Shown here piece after piece: positions 1-8,513 of a stretch of 44,545 nucleotides of DNA; the first letter of the stretch is position 1, and each line of letters opens with the position of its first letter. Position numbers and translations under genes: made by a program. This DNA comes from Nocardia cyriacigeorgica (GTDB lineage Bacteria; Actinomycetota; Actinomycetes; Mycobacteriales; Mycobacteriaceae): assembly GCF_010868145.1 (NCBI RefSeq), contig NZ_JAAGUY010000034.1, forward strand, positions 1-44,545. Reading direction: 5' to 3'. The notes under the pieces are model-generated. The model did no database searches and was not told the DNA's origin. It saw nothing but the letters and a program-made list of their open reading frames with translations.

Positions 1-1587
1 TCAGGCAGATGGCCCTGCGGTCGGGTCCCCGGTGGGTGCGGGGGCGGGGCGGGGTGCGTCGGCGGGGGATTCGACGCCATTCATCGACGGGGCCGGCGCG
101 GCCGGTTCGTCGTGGGGGACGTCGGTCCAGGAGGGCGTCGGGTCGGCGATGCCACGCAGCGGCAGATCCCCGTAGAGCGTCCATTTGGCTTGTTCGTGCG
201 GTGCGGCCGCGTCGATGACGGACTCGCTCACCAGGATTCGACGGGGTACGGCCTTGGCAGCGGTGGTGAGACGGGCGGCCTCGTTGACGGCGTCGCCGAT
301 GACGGTGAACTCCAGCCGGGTATCGGTCCCGACATCACCGGCGAATACCTGGCCGCGGGCCACGCCGATGCCGATATCGAGTTCGCCGGTGGCCAGCACC
401 TCGTCGCGGATGCGGCGGGCGGCGCGCAGGGCGGGAGTGGCATTGTCGCGTAGCGCGATCGGGGCGCCGAAGATGCACAGCGCTGCGTCGCCTTCGAACT
501 TGTTGACCAGGCCGTTGTTCTCCTCGGTTGCCGCGACCACGATCGAGAGCAGCCGGTTGAGTTTGGCCACGAATTCCTGCGGCGGCAGGCCCGTGGAGAT
601 CTCCACCGAACCGGTGACGTCGACGAACAGCGCCGACACCACCCGCACATCGCCGGTGAGATCCACGCTACTGGCCAGGGCCCGCTCGGCCACCTCGTCA
701 CCGACGTGCCTGCCGAACACATCACGCATCCTGGTCCGCTCGCGCAAGGTGGCGGCCAGCTGATTGACCGAATGTTCCAACCTGCCGATCTCGCTTGCGC
801 TGCCCACCTGTACCCGTACGTCGAGGTCGCCGTGGGTGATCCGATCCAAGGCGAGGCGCAGATGCCGGATCGGCGCGGCGACAGCGCGGGCCAGCGTCGC
901 GGTGGCGAGGGCGCCGACGACGATGCCGAGGCAGGCCACGTAAATGCCGGTGCGGATGCGATCGGGCGCGCTGGAGACCGGATCGGCGAGCACGACGATC
1001 AGCATGGACAACGGCATCGCGCCCGAGACCGCCCAGGTGAGCACCACCCGAACGAAGACCGTGGAACTCCAGTGCATTGTCGCGCCGAGTACACCGGCGA
1101 CGATCGGAATGGTCGGCCGGATCAAGCGGTCCACGATCAAGAAGGTGAGCCCGCCCGATTCCAGCCCGCCGATGATGAACATCGACGTCATCACCGCGAG
1201 ATCGTCCTGCGGTGTCACCCTGGCCAGCACGATGGCGGCGATGATCACGCCCGGCAGCCACAGTGCGAGTGCGCGGGTGGTGATGGCGATGGGCAGCCGC
1301 AGCAGTCGTCGCGCCTCGTCCGGTGTGGGTTTGCGGGTTTGGTCGAGCCAGGCGAAATAGACGCCGCGATCGCGAATGGCCAGCGCGATGCCGATCAGGA
1401 AGCCGATGGCCGGATAGATGGCGACGACACCGAGCGCGCGCAGAATGTCGGGTCCGAGCCGGTCGAAGAATCCGCCGAGCCACAGTTGGATGGTGATCAC
1501 CGCGAGACCACTGAGATTGCAGGTGATCACGACGGCGGCCAGGCCCCACCGCGCCCGCAGCGCCCAGACCACCAGACGGGCGATCAT
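1..1587 (-). CDS. Membrane-bound class III adenylate cyclase (6 TM-HAMP-cyclase)
   Basis: Predicted to make cAMP from ATP at the inner face of the membrane. The start is the ATG at 1587, giving 528 aa. A longer frame exists upstream, but its extra residues are Cys/Arg-rich and run into the neighbouring gene. Residues 1 to about 235 hold roughly six hydrophobic segments, about 235-290 form a HAMP linker, and about 315-470 the cyclase fold. Visible catalytic elements are FVDVTG (first metal Asp, about 323), NKFEGD (Lys about 363, second metal Asp about 367) and VIGDAVNEAAR (Asn about 435, Arg about 439), so the enzyme should be active. The architecture matches the mycobacterial Rv1318c-Rv1320c/Rv3645 type. 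The Pro/Ala-rich tail of about 45 residues looks disordered. The TGA stop lies exactly at the window edge, so the gene is complete. Confidence 0.9.
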   Translation of the reverse strand: MIARLVVWALRARWGLAAVVITCNLSGLAVITIQLWLGGFFDRLGPDILRALGVVAIYPAIGFLIGIALAIRDRGVYFAWLDQTRKPTPDEARRLLRLPIAITTRALALWLPGVIIAAIVLARVTPQDDLAVMTSMFIIGGLESGGLTFLIVDRLIRPTIPIVAGVLGATMHWSSTVFVRVVLTWAVSGAMPLSMLIVVLADPVSSAPDRIRTGIYVACLGIVVGALATATLARAVAAPIRHLRLALDRITHGDLDVRVQVGSASEIGRLEHSVNQLAATLRERTRMRDVFGRHVGDEVAERALASSVDLTGDVRVVSALFVDVTGSVEISTGLPPQEFVAKLNRLLSIVVAATEENNGLVNKFEGDAALCIFGAPIALRDNATPALRAARRIRDEVLATGELDIGIGVARGQVFAGDVGTDTRLEFTVIGDAVNEAARLTTAAKAVPRRILVSESVIDAAAPHEQAKWTLYGDLPLRGIADPTPSWTDVPHDEPAAPAPSMNGVESPADAPRPAPAPTGDPTAGPSA

Positions 1588-1663
1588 GACGTGCGCTCGG
1601 GCAGCACAATGCTCACTGGGACAGCGACCGACACGAACGAGCAGCATAGAACGCCGAAGGCGT

Positions 1664-2407
1664 TCAGCGCAGCAGCACGAGCCAAACCGCAACGTAGTGC
1701 GCCAGCGCGGCGAGCACCGTCGCGGCGTGGAAGAACTCGTGATGGCCGAACACGGCGGGCCACGGGTTCGGCCATTTGGTGGCGTAGAGGATGGCGCCGA
1801 CGCTGTAGATCAGGCCGCCGATGAGCAGCAGGATGAGCGGCGCGAGCCCCACATTGTCGTAGAGCTCACCGGCGACCGGCACGATCGCCCAGCCGAGCAA
1901 CAGATATAACGGCACCCCGACCCAGCGCGGTGCGGTCGGCCACAGCAGTTTCAACGCGACACCGGCGAGCGCGCCCGCCCACACCACGATCAGCAGCGTG
2001 CGACCCGTGGAACCGGGCAGGCCGAGCAGCGCGAACGGGGTGTAGCTGCCCGCGATGAACAGGAAGATCATCGAATGGTCGGCGCGTTTCATCCGGATCC
2101 GAGCGCGCACCGTCGACCAGGTGACCCGGTGGTAGACGGCGCTGACCCCGAACAGCAGGCATACGGTGAGCCCGTAGACCAGCGTCGACCACACCGCGGT
2201 CGCCGAGACCGTCGTCGCGACGGCGATCAGAGCGATGACGGCGATCGCGGCGATACCGACTGCCCATGTGTGGATCCACCCGCGCATCCGTGGTTTGAGC
2301 AGTGCCTCCAGTGCATCGGCCGGGTTGAGCGCTTCCTCGGCGGCGTCGTCGGCAGCGGTGGTGTCGACGTAGCGGGACGTGTCGGTGGCCTCGACCGGAT
2401 CGGTCAC
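1664..2407 (-). CDS. trhA: Hemolysin III / TrhA-type PAQR membrane protein
   Basis: A seven-TM protein of 247 aa in the hemolysin III (PAQR-like) family. Despite the name, most bacterial members are thought to act in membrane or lipid homeostasis. The GTG at 2407 is chosen because AGGAGG sits 6 nt upstream; the longer frame would read through the operator. Family landmarks are SAVYHR in the second TM region, RADHSMIFLFIAGSYTP, and HHEFFH near the C-terminus, which supply the conserved Ser/His/Asp/His residues of the putative zinc site. About 45 acidic N-terminal residues precede the first TM segment. It is divergent from a Z-prenyl synthase gene, the same pairing as Rv1085c/Rv1086 in M. tuberculosis. 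Its promoter region carries a strong palindrome at 2437-2456. Confidence 0.9.
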   Translation of the reverse strand: MTDPVEATDTSRYVDTTAADDAAEEALNPADALEALLKPRMRGWIHTWAVGIAAIAVIALIAVATTVSATAVWSTLVYGLTVCLLFGVSAVYHRVTWSTVRARIRMKRADHSMIFLFIAGSYTPFALLGLPGSTGRTLLIVVWAGALAGVALKLLWPTAPRWVGVPLYLLLGWAIVPVAGELYDNVGLAPLILLLIGGLIYSVGAILYATKWPNPWPAVFGHHEFFHAATVLAALAHYVAVWLVLLR

Positions 2408-2436
2408 GGACTGCCTCCTGTAAATAACTCGCGAGT

Positions 2437-2456
2437 AACCTACGGAACCGTAGGTT
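2437..2456. promoter_or_regulatory. 20-bp palindromic operator in the trhA/prenyl synthase intergenic region
   Basis: AACCTACGGAACCGTAGGTT has 9-bp perfect arms around a 2-bp centre. It lies 30-50 bp before the trhA start and overlaps a TAGGTT (minus strand, 2442-2437) that could be the trhA -10 box. The size and symmetry suit a TetR-type repressor dimer. No regulator gene is adjacent, so the controlling protein would act from elsewhere. Confidence 0.65.
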
Positions 2457-2518
2457 GCGGGCACGATCGCTACTGTACCGGGAACTGCGGCCGCTGCCGC
2501 TACCGACGTGACGAGGCG

Positions 2519-2524
2519 TACTGT
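2519..2524 (+). promoter_or_regulatory. Putative -10 box, leaderless prenyl synthase transcript
   Basis: TACTGT lies 8 nt before the GTG at 2533, so transcription would begin at or next to the start codon. A weak GAGG at 2513-2516 would instead suit the in-frame TTG at 2524. Confidence 0.4.
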
Positions 2525-2532
2525 TGGTCGCC

Positions 2533-3312
2533 GTGGAGTTTCCGAGTCGGGTGCGTGGCTTTCCGTATCGCGTCTACGAGGCCCGGCTGGCCAAGCAGCT
2601 GGCAGGTAAGCAGCACCCCCGTCACGTGGCGGTGATGTGCGATGGCAATCGCCGCTGGGCCAGGGAAAACGGCTTCACCGACGTCAGCCACGGGCACCGG
2701 GTCGGCGCGCTGAAGATCGCCGAACTGGTGGGCTGGTGCGAGGCCGCGGGCATCGAGATGGTCACCGTCTACCTGCTTTCCACCGAGAACCTCAACCGCG
2801 ATCCGGAGGAACTGGAGACGCTGTTCGAGGTCATCACCGACGTGGTCGAAGAGCTGTCGGCGCCGGACCAGAACTGGAGTGTGCGGCTGGTCGGCTCGCT
2901 CGACGGTTTTCCCGAGCTGATCGCCAAGCGCTTGCGTACCGCCGCGGAACGCACCAGCGGACGCAACGGAGTGCACGTCAATGTGGCGGTTGGCTACGGC
3001 GGCAGGCAGGAGATCACCGACGCGGTGCGCTCGCTGGTGCGTCAGGAGATCGCGGCCGGCGAGACCGGCGAAGACCTCGTGCAGTCGATCACCGTCAACG
3101 CCATCGGTCAGCATCTCTACACCTCCGGACAGCCCGATCCAGACCTTGTCATCCGCACCTCCGGTGAGCAGCGGCTGTCCGGTTTCCTGCTGTGGCAGAG
3201 CGCATATTCGGAGATCTGGTTCACCGAGGCGTACTGGCCGGAGTTCCGCCGAGTGGATTTCCTGCGTGCGCTGCGTGATTTCGCCGCGCGACACCGCCGA
3301 TTCGGCGTCTGA
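2533..3312 (+). CDS. Isoprenyl diphosphate synthase, cis (Z) type
   Basis: Condenses isopentenyl diphosphate onto an allylic diphosphate with cis geometry. Homologues make Z-farnesyl or decaprenyl diphosphate for cell-wall lipid carriers. The 259-aa protein has CDGNRRWA near residue 37 (catalytic Asp and Arg), STENLNR, and the C-terminal RTSGEQRLSGFLLWQ motif that binds the homoallylic substrate. The GTG at 2533 is preferred because the resulting N-terminus (MEFPSR...) lines up with what I recall of M. tuberculosis Rv1086; TTG at 2524 is the alternative. Synteny with trhA suggests the short-chain Z-FPP synthase branch, but chain length cannot be read reliably from sequence. It converges on coaA with only 14 nt between stops. 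Confidence 0.9.
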   Translation: MEFPSRVRGFPYRVYEARLAKQLAGKQHPRHVAVMCDGNRRWARENGFTDVSHGHRVGALKIAELVGWCEAAGIEMVTVYLLSTENLNRDPEELETLFEVITDVVEELSAPDQNWSVRLVGSLDGFPELIAKRLRTAAERTSGRNGVHVNVAVGYGGRQEITDAVRSLVRQEIAAGETGEDLVQSITVNAIGQHLYTSGQPDPDLVIRTSGEQRLSGFLLWQSAYSEIWFTEAYWPEFRRVDFLRALRDFAARHRRFGV

Positions 3313-3326
3313 GCGGATTCACCGGC

Positions 3327-4259
3327 TCACAATTTCCGCAGTCGTAGCCGATTGATGGCGTGATCGGCGTCCTTGCGCAGCACCAGGGTCGCGCGCGGAC
3401 GAGTGGGCAGGATGTTCTCCACCAGATTCGGCCGGTTGGTCGAGTTCCAGATCTCCTTGGCCGCCGAGGTCGCCTCCTCGTCGGTGAAGCGGGCGTAATG
3501 GTGGAAATGTGCTCGCGGATCGGCGAAACCGGTCTTGCGCAGGCTGAGAAACCTTTGTACGTACCAGTTCTCGATGTCCTCGATGCGGGCGTCGACATAG
3601 ATGGAGAAGTCGAACAGATCCGACACCATCAGCCGCGGGCCCGTCTGTAACACATTGAGACCCTCGACAATGAGGATGTCGGGCTGGCGCACGCAATGGA
3701 ACTCGTCCGGCACGATGTCGTAGGAGATATGCGAGTACATCGGCGCGCACACCTCCGGCGCACCGGCTTTCACCTCGGTGACGAAACGCAGCAGCTTACG
3801 TCGATCGTAGCTCTCCGGAAATCCCTTGCGATGCATGATGCCGCGCCGGGTGAGTTCGGCGGTGGGGTAGAGGAACCCGTCGGTGGTGACCAGATCCACC
3901 CGCGGATGATGATCCCAGCGGGCCAGTAGCGCCTGCAGCACACGGGCAGTGGTGGATTTGCCCACCGCGACACTGCCGGCAACACCGATCACGAACGGCA
4001 CCTGCCGGTCGGGATGCTTTTCCCCGAGGAAGGTCGCGGTCGCCGCGAACAGTCGCTGACGTGCGGCGACCTGCAAGTGGATGAGACGGGCGAGCGGGAG
4101 GTAGACCTCGGCGACTTCTTCCAGATCAATCTGTTCACCCAGACCACGCAGGCCGCGCAGTTCTTCCTCGGTGAGCACCAGTGGAGTCGATTTACGCAGT
4201 GTGCGCCATTGTTTCCGATCGAATTCCACATAGGGACTCGGCTCACTCATCCGTGCCAC
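3327..4259 (-). CDS. coaA: Type I pantothenate kinase
   Basis: Phosphorylates pantothenate, the first step of coenzyme A synthesis, in the cytoplasm. The 310-aa length is normal for the family. The Walker A loop is GVAGSVAVGKST near residues 92-103, followed by LVTTDGFLYP and the conserved HRKGFPESYDRR. The C-terminus ends in RLRLRKL, as in mycobacterial CoaA. The start is the GTG at 4259 because the homologue begins MSRLSEPSPYVEF-like, matching MARMSEPSPYVEF here; an ATG three codons in (4250) is possible. The gene sits convergent to the prenyl synthase and divergent from the DUF885 gene, as expected from the syntenic region. Confidence 0.96.
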   Translation of the reverse strand: MARMSEPSPYVEFDRKQWRTLRKSTPLVLTEEELRGLRGLGEQIDLEEVAEVYLPLARLIHLQVAARQRLFAATATFLGEKHPDRQVPFVIGVAGSVAVGKSTTARVLQALLARWDHHPRVDLVTTDGFLYPTAELTRRGIMHRKGFPESYDRRKLLRFVTEVKAGAPEVCAPMYSHISYDIVPDEFHCVRQPDILIVEGLNVLQTGPRLMVSDLFDFSIYVDARIEDIENWYVQRFLSLRKTGFADPRAHFHHYARFTDEEATSAAKEIWNSTNRPNLVENILPTRPRATLVLRKDADHAINRLRLRKL

Positions 4260-4424
4260 TTACCCGACGCTCCATTTCGGCAAACACGCACACATATCGC
4301 ACCGGCGCTGTGAGATTCGGTCTAACTGTGGCCGCATGGCTGAATTCTGCGCCTCGCCGCCCCGCGACCGGAAACGGGGTGGCCTACCGGTGAGTAACAG
4401 GCGGCGCCGCGCTGGTGGACCCGC

Positions 4425-4430
4425 TATCGT
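4425..4430 (+). promoter_or_regulatory. Putative -10 box, leaderless DUF885 gene
   Basis: TATCGT lies 8 nt before the ATG at 4439, and no Shine-Dalgarno sequence is visible in front of that ATG. Confidence 0.45.
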
Positions 4431-4438
4431 CGGCTGCC

Positions 4439-5644
4439 ATGGAAGCGCATCCGCTCGTGACCGAGTACCTGCGGCTCGGCCTTGCCTTCGACCGGCTGGA
4501 AGAGGGGTTCGTCGACGCCTTCACCGGTGACCCGGCGCTGCGCCGGGAGGTCGAGAACGTGCCAGCGCCGCAACCGCGGGAGCTGGCGCGGCGGGCCGCG
4601 ACACTGCGAGCCGAACTGCCCGCGGCCGGGCTTGCACCGGAGCGCACCGAGTTCCTCGACGTGCACCTGCGCGCGCTGGAATGCTCGGGCCGCAAGTTCG
4701 CCGGTGACGACATCGGATTCGTCGACGAGGTGCGGGCCTATTTCGACGTCGAGATCGCACCGGGCGACGAAGCCGACTACCGCGACGCGCACCGCAAGAT
4801 GGACGAGGTGCTGGCAGGCGACGGCTCGCTGGCCGAACGGATGGCCGCGCACAAACAGGCCGACGAGATCCCGCCGGAGCGCCTCCAGGCCTGCGTCGAT
4901 GCGTTCTCCGGCGCATTGCGTGAGCTGGTTCGCGATCGGTACCCGCTGCCCGATCATGAGCACGTCACCTATGAGGTGGTCGGTGACAAGCCGTGGTCCG
5001 GCTTCAACTACTACCTGGGCAACTATCACTCGACGGTCGCGATCAATTCCGATCTGCGCCAGCACATGGCCAACCTGCCGCATCTCATCGCGCACGAGGC
5101 CTATCCGGGCCACCACACCGAGCACTGCCGCAAGGAGGCGGGGCTGGTCGCGGCCGGGCAGGACGAGCAGACGTTGTTCCTGGTCAACACCCCGCAGTGC
5201 CTGATGGCGGAGGGGCTTGCCGACCTGGCGCTGAAGTCGATCATCGGGCCCGGCTGGGGACGCTGGGCGCAGGAGATCTACGCCGATCTGGGGTTGCGGT
5301 TCGACGGCGACCGCGCCGAACGGCTGTCGGAGGCGTCGGGGCAGTTGCTCGGAGTGCGCCAGGACGCCGCGCTACTGCTGCACGATCGCGGTCGCGACGC
5401 CGACGAGGTCGCGGAGTTCCTGATGCGCTGGAACCTGCTGACGCCGACGCGGGCCCGGCAGTCGCTGCGGTTCCTGTCCTCGCCATTGTGGCGGGCCTAC
5501 ATCAGCACCTATGTCGAGGGCTACCGGCTACTCGGTGGCTGGCTGGACCGTGCGCCCGACGCCGACGATCGCGCCGACCGGTTTCGCAGGCTGCTGGACG
5601 AACCGCTCACCCCGGGCACGGTGCGGGCGATGCAGCCGGCCTGA
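4439..5644 (+). CDS. DUF885 family protein (putative metallohydrolase)
   Basis: A 401-aa protein with the DUF885 signature HEAYPGHH (near residues 219-226), which resembles a zinc-metallopeptidase helix. A downstream Glu in CLMAEGLADLAL could be the third ligand. It is shorter than many DUF885 proteins (about 550 aa), having a compact N-terminal part, but the C-terminal block through EGYRLLGGWL looks intact. No signal peptide is visible, so it is probably cytoplasmic. ATG 4439 is preferred over an in-frame GTG at 4415 because of the -10 box just upstream. The substrate is unknown; a peptidase role is inferred from the motif only. A GC-rich hairpin follows 12 nt after the stop. Confidence 0.85.
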   Translation: MEAHPLVTEYLRLGLAFDRLEEGFVDAFTGDPALRREVENVPAPQPRELARRAATLRAELPAAGLAPERTEFLDVHLRALECSGRKFAGDDIGFVDEVRAYFDVEIAPGDEADYRDAHRKMDEVLAGDGSLAERMAAHKQADEIPPERLQACVDAFSGALRELVRDRYPLPDHEHVTYEVVGDKPWSGFNYYLGNYHSTVAINSDLRQHMANLPHLIAHEAYPGHHTEHCRKEAGLVAAGQDEQTLFLVNTPQCLMAEGLADLALKSIIGPGWGRWAQEIYADLGLRFDGDRAERLSEASGQLLGVRQDAALLLHDRGRDADEVAEFLMRWNLLTPTRARQSLRFLSSPLWRAYISTYVEGYRLLGGWLDRAPDADDRADRFRRLLDEPLTPGTVRAMQPA

Positions 5645-5655
5645 ACTGGCCGGGT

Positions 5656-5682
5656 TGCCCGCCCGGTGCGGTCGGGCGGGCA
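5656..5682 (+). terminator. Hairpin downstream of the DUF885 gene
   Basis: Perfect 10-bp arms (TGCCCGCCCG / CGGGCGGGCA) around a 7-nt loop. There is no U-tract, which is common for actinobacterial terminators. Confidence 0.65.
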
Positions 5683-5887
5683 CGCTGGTGATCTGCCGAG
5701 CCCACCGAGCGCGCGTCCGCGGGCATAGCGGGTACCCGCCGCCGGACCTGGCCAGGCGCCGTCAGCTCGAACGCGACCGGGCACTGTTCGGTTGAACCGA
5801 CCCCGGTGCTCGGCTCCGGCGGAATCGGTCCGCCAGGGCCTGTGATGTGCTATCAGACCCCGTGCCGGTCCGGCCCGCAGAAGCCAA

Positions 5888-5893
5888 TAGACT
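5888..5893 (+). promoter_or_regulatory. Putative -10 box, leaderless glyA transcript
   Basis: TAGACT is followed by exactly 6 nt and then the GTG start of glyA. No ribosome site is present. The 5' UTR would be zero, which also excludes a leader riboswitch here. Confidence 0.6.
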
Positions 5894-5899
5894 GTCCGG

Positions 5900-7195
5900 G
5901 TGACGCAGACGACCGCTTCTGTCAATACCCAGTCTCTCGGTGAACTCGATCCCGAGGTAGCTGCCGCGATGGCAGGAGAGCTCGCTCGCGAGCGCGACAC
6001 CCTCGAGATGATCGCCTCGGAGAACTTCGTGCCGCGCGCGGTCCTGCAGGCGCAGGGCAGCGTGCTCACCAACAAGTACGCCGAGGGCTACCCGGGCCGC
6101 CGCTACTACGGCGGCTGCGAGCACGTCGACGTCGTGGAGACCCTCGCCCGCGACCGCGCCAAGGAGCTGTTCGGCGCCGAGTTCGCCAACGTCCAGCCGC
6201 ATTCCGGCGCCCAGGCCAACGCCGCGGTGCTGATGTCGCTGATGAACCCCGGCGAGAAGCTGCTCGGCCTCGATCTGGCCCACGGCGGCCACCTCACCCA
6301 CGGCATGCGGCTGAACTTCTCCGGCAAGCTGTACGAGGTCCACTCCTACGGTGTCAGCAAGGACGATCACCGCGTCGATATGGACGAGGTGCGCAAGATC
6401 GCCGTCGAGGCGCAGCCGAAGGTGATCGTCGCCGGCTGGTCGGCCTACCCGCGGCATCAGGATTTCGCCGCCTTCCGCGAGATCGCCGATGAGGTCGGTG
6501 CCTACCTGTGGGTCGATATGGCGCACTTCGCCGGTCTGGTCGCCGCAGGTCTGCACCCCTCGCCCGTGCCTTACGCCGACGTCGTGTCCTCCACCGTGCA
6601 CAAGACTCTCGGTGGCCCGCGCTCCGGCCTGATCCTGGCCAAGCAGGAGTTCGCCAAGAAGCTCAACAGCTCGGTGTTCCCCGGCCAGCAGGGTGGGCCG
6701 CTGATGCACGCCATCGCCGCCAAGGCCGTCGCGTTCAAGATCGCGGGCACCGCCGAGTTCGCCGAGCGCCAGCAGCGCACCCTGTCCGGCGCCAAGATCC
6801 TGGCCGAGCGCCTGACCGGCGCCGATGTGGCCGGTAAGGGCATCAGCGTGCTGACCGGCGGCACCGACGTGCACCTGGTGCTCGTCGATCTGCGCAACTC
6901 CGAGCTCGACGGCCAGCAGGGCGAGGATCTGCTGCACGAGATCGGAATCACGGTCAACCGCAACGCCGTTCCGTTCGATCCGCGTCCGCCGATGGTCACC
7001 TCCGGCCTGCGCATCGGTACCGCCGCCCTTGCCACCCGTGGCTTCGGCGACGCCGAGTTCACCGAGGTCGCCGACATCATCGGCACCGCGCTGGCCGGTG
7101 GGTCCGAGGTGGAGACGCTGCGCGCTCGGGTCCGCAAGCTGGCCAACGACCTGCCGCTGTACCAGGGCCTCGAGGACTGGCGCCTGCTGGGCTGA
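5900..7195 (+). CDS. glyA: Serine hydroxymethyltransferase
   Basis: PLP enzyme that interconverts serine and glycine and loads one-carbon units onto tetrahydrofolate. The 431-aa length is standard. Diagnostic stretches are EMIASENFVPRAVLQAQGS, NKYAEGYPGRRYYGGCE, and the PLP-lysine motif SSTVHKTLGGPRSG, where the Lys forms the internal aldimine. The start is the GTG at 5900, placed 6 nt after a TAGACT box. Strong codon bias suggests high expression. In M. tuberculosis glyA1 is followed by desA2 and phoH2; here a block of about 9 kb separates it from them. A strong terminator follows at 7209-7257. Confidence 0.98.
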   Translation: MTQTTASVNTQSLGELDPEVAAAMAGELARERDTLEMIASENFVPRAVLQAQGSVLTNKYAEGYPGRRYYGGCEHVDVVETLARDRAKELFGAEFANVQPHSGAQANAAVLMSLMNPGEKLLGLDLAHGGHLTHGMRLNFSGKLYEVHSYGVSKDDHRVDMDEVRKIAVEAQPKVIVAGWSAYPRHQDFAAFREIADEVGAYLWVDMAHFAGLVAAGLHPSPVPYADVVSSTVHKTLGGPRSGLILAKQEFAKKLNSSVFPGQQGGPLMHAIAAKAVAFKIAGTAEFAERQQRTLSGAKILAERLTGADVAGKGISVLTGGTDVHLVLVDLRNSELDGQQGEDLLHEIGITVNRNAVPFDPRPPMVTSGLRIGTAALATRGFGDAEFTEVADIIGTALAGGSEVETLRARVRKLANDLPLYQGLEDWRLLG

Positions 7196-7208
7196 GCTGC
7201 ACGACGCT

Positions 7209-7257
7209 GACGCGTCCACGATCGGTTACTGCCGATTCGTGGGCGCGTCGTTGTTTT
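7209..7257 (+). terminator. Intrinsic terminator of glyA, overlapping the 3' end of the monooxygenase gene
   Basis: The left arm 7209-7225 and right arm 7232-7249 pair along 17-18 positions with one G-U pair and one bulge. GTTGTTTT follows, a real U-tract. The loop at 7226-7231 contains the TAA stop of the opposite-strand monooxygenase gene. Confidence 0.85.
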
Positions 7258-8437
7258 CCGGGCGTTCGATCAACGCCGGGTAGTCCCGCAGATCGACGTC
7301 GTTGGCGCCCTTGTCGCCGAGCTTGACCATCAGTCCGAACAACGGGGAGTTCAGGAACCAGTCGCGCGCACGGATGCCGAAGGCGGTCTTGGGGGCAAGG
7401 AAGCGGCCCGGATTGCTGGAGCCCGCGATCTTGTTGTAGCGCTGCATGATCTCGTCATAGCGCGGGAAGGCCACGGTGTGGTCGCCGTCGGCGAGGGCGA
7501 GTTCGCCCGCGAGCACGTAGGCGCCGACGATGGCGAGCCCGGTGCCGAATCCCGCCAGGGTGTTGCCGTATCCGGCATCCCCGATCAGGGCAACGCGGCC
7601 GCGGACGCACGACGACATCTTCACCACGCTGAGCGAGTCCAGGTAGAAGTTCTCGGCCTCGTCCAGGTCGGCCATCATGCGCGGTACCTCCCACCCGACA
7701 TCGGCGAAGGTTTCCTTGACAATGTGGCGCTGCGCTTGTTCGTCATCGCGTGCGTAGTCGAGCTCGGGCGCGGCGAACATGTACATCTGCTCGGCCTTCG
7801 GCCCCCCGTCGACCGCCAGCTTCCCCGGCGCGTTGTGGGCATAGGACACCTCGCGTCGCGGTCCGTCGGTGCGCCGGGGCTGGGTCCCCGAATTGACCAG
7901 GCAGTAGTAGTAGCCCCGATGCTGGACGTAGTCGTGCTCGGGTCCGAAGGCCAGCTTGCGCACCCGAGAGTGCACGCCGTCGGCACCGAAGACCAGGTCG
8001 AAGGTGCGGGCCTGCCCGTGCTCGAACTCCACTCGCACACCGTCGGCGGTCTCGGTGAGCGCGCTGATCGAATCGCCGAAAATATGAGTGCAGCTCTCGG
8101 CGGTGCGTTCGTACATGATCTCGGCCAGATCGCCGCGCAGGATCTCGACGTCACCGCCGGTGAAGTCGCCGGAGATCATCGAACGACGTGTGCCCGCGGC
8201 ATCCACCATCACCATGTCGCCACCGCCGGTCTGCCGATCCCGGACCGCGTCGAGGATGCCCATCCGCTCCAGCACCTTCAGATGCGTCGCACCCTTGAAA
8301 TCGACGGCCTGACCGCCGGGGCGCAGCTCAGGGGCGCGTTCGACGACGGTGACGTCGAAGCCGTAGCGGTCCAGCCAGTAGGCGAGGGCGGGGCCAGCGA
8401 TGCTCGCGCCGGAGATGAGGACGGTGTTGTTTCGCAT
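7226..8437 (-). CDS. FAD-dependent aromatic-type monooxygenase
   Basis: A 403-aa single-component flavoprotein monooxygenase of the PHBH/TetX-like fold. It uses NAD(P)H and oxygen to hydroxylate a small organic substrate that I cannot identify. The N-terminal dinucleotide loop reads ISGASIAGPALAYWL. The DG motif appears as FGADGVHSRVRK near residue 160 and the GD motif as RVALIGDAGYGNTLAGFG near residue 290. The start is ATG 8437 with GGAG upstream. The gene is divergent from a TetR-family regulator, a usual arrangement for inducible detoxification. Its last codons are formed by the right arm of the glyA terminator, suggesting that the original C-terminus was replaced when the block joined glyA. 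Antibiotic inactivation is possible but not shown. Confidence 0.88.
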   Translation of the reverse strand: MRNNTVLISGASIAGPALAYWLDRYGFDVTVVERAPELRPGGQAVDFKGATHLKVLERMGILDAVRDRQTGGGDMVMVDAAGTRRSMISGDFTGGDVEILRGDLAEIMYERTAESCTHIFGDSISALTETADGVRVEFEHGQARTFDLVFGADGVHSRVRKLAFGPEHDYVQHRGYYYCLVNSGTQPRRTDGPRREVSYAHNAPGKLAVDGGPKAEQMYMFAAPELDYARDDEQAQRHIVKETFADVGWEVPRMMADLDEAENFYLDSLSVVKMSSCVRGRVALIGDAGYGNTLAGFGTGLAIVGAYVLAGELALADGDHTVAFPRYDEIMQRYNKIAGSSNPGRFLAPKTAFGIRARDWFLNSPLFGLMVKLGDKGANDVDLRDYPALIERPENNDAPTNRQ

Positions 8438-8457
8438 GATCGCTCCTTCGGTAATAA

Positions 8458-8513
8458 CTGCGTCCAGCGGAATCTGTTTCTGGTGGACGCAGATGAGCGT
8501 ATGGTAGACACAG
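8458..8513. promoter_or_regulatory. Repeated operator-like motif between monooxygenase and tetR
   Basis: Three related copies of TGGTRGACRCAG are present: an inverted one at 8458-8466 (CTGCGTCCA), one at 8481-8492 and one at 8502-8513. The first two form a 9-bp inverted repeat with a 17-nt spacer; the last two are direct repeats 21 bp apart. This suits binding by the divergent TetR-family protein. Confidence 0.5.

Noticed and set aside
1588..1692. 35-residue N-terminal extension of the adenylate cyclase
   Set aside because: It overlaps the end of trhA, is Cys/Arg-rich and lacks a ribosome site; the TM topology begins right after the ATG at 1587.
5645..5899. Possible glycine or other riboswitch before glyA
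   Set aside because: The TAGACT box predicts transcription starting at the GTG itself, and apart from the terminator hairpin at 5656 no paired leader structure was found.
5762..7219. 485-codon open frame antisense to glyA
   Set aside because: It mirrors the codon structure of glyA in a GC-rich genome; the text is His/Gly/Leu-rich with no domain, and glyA is unmistakable.
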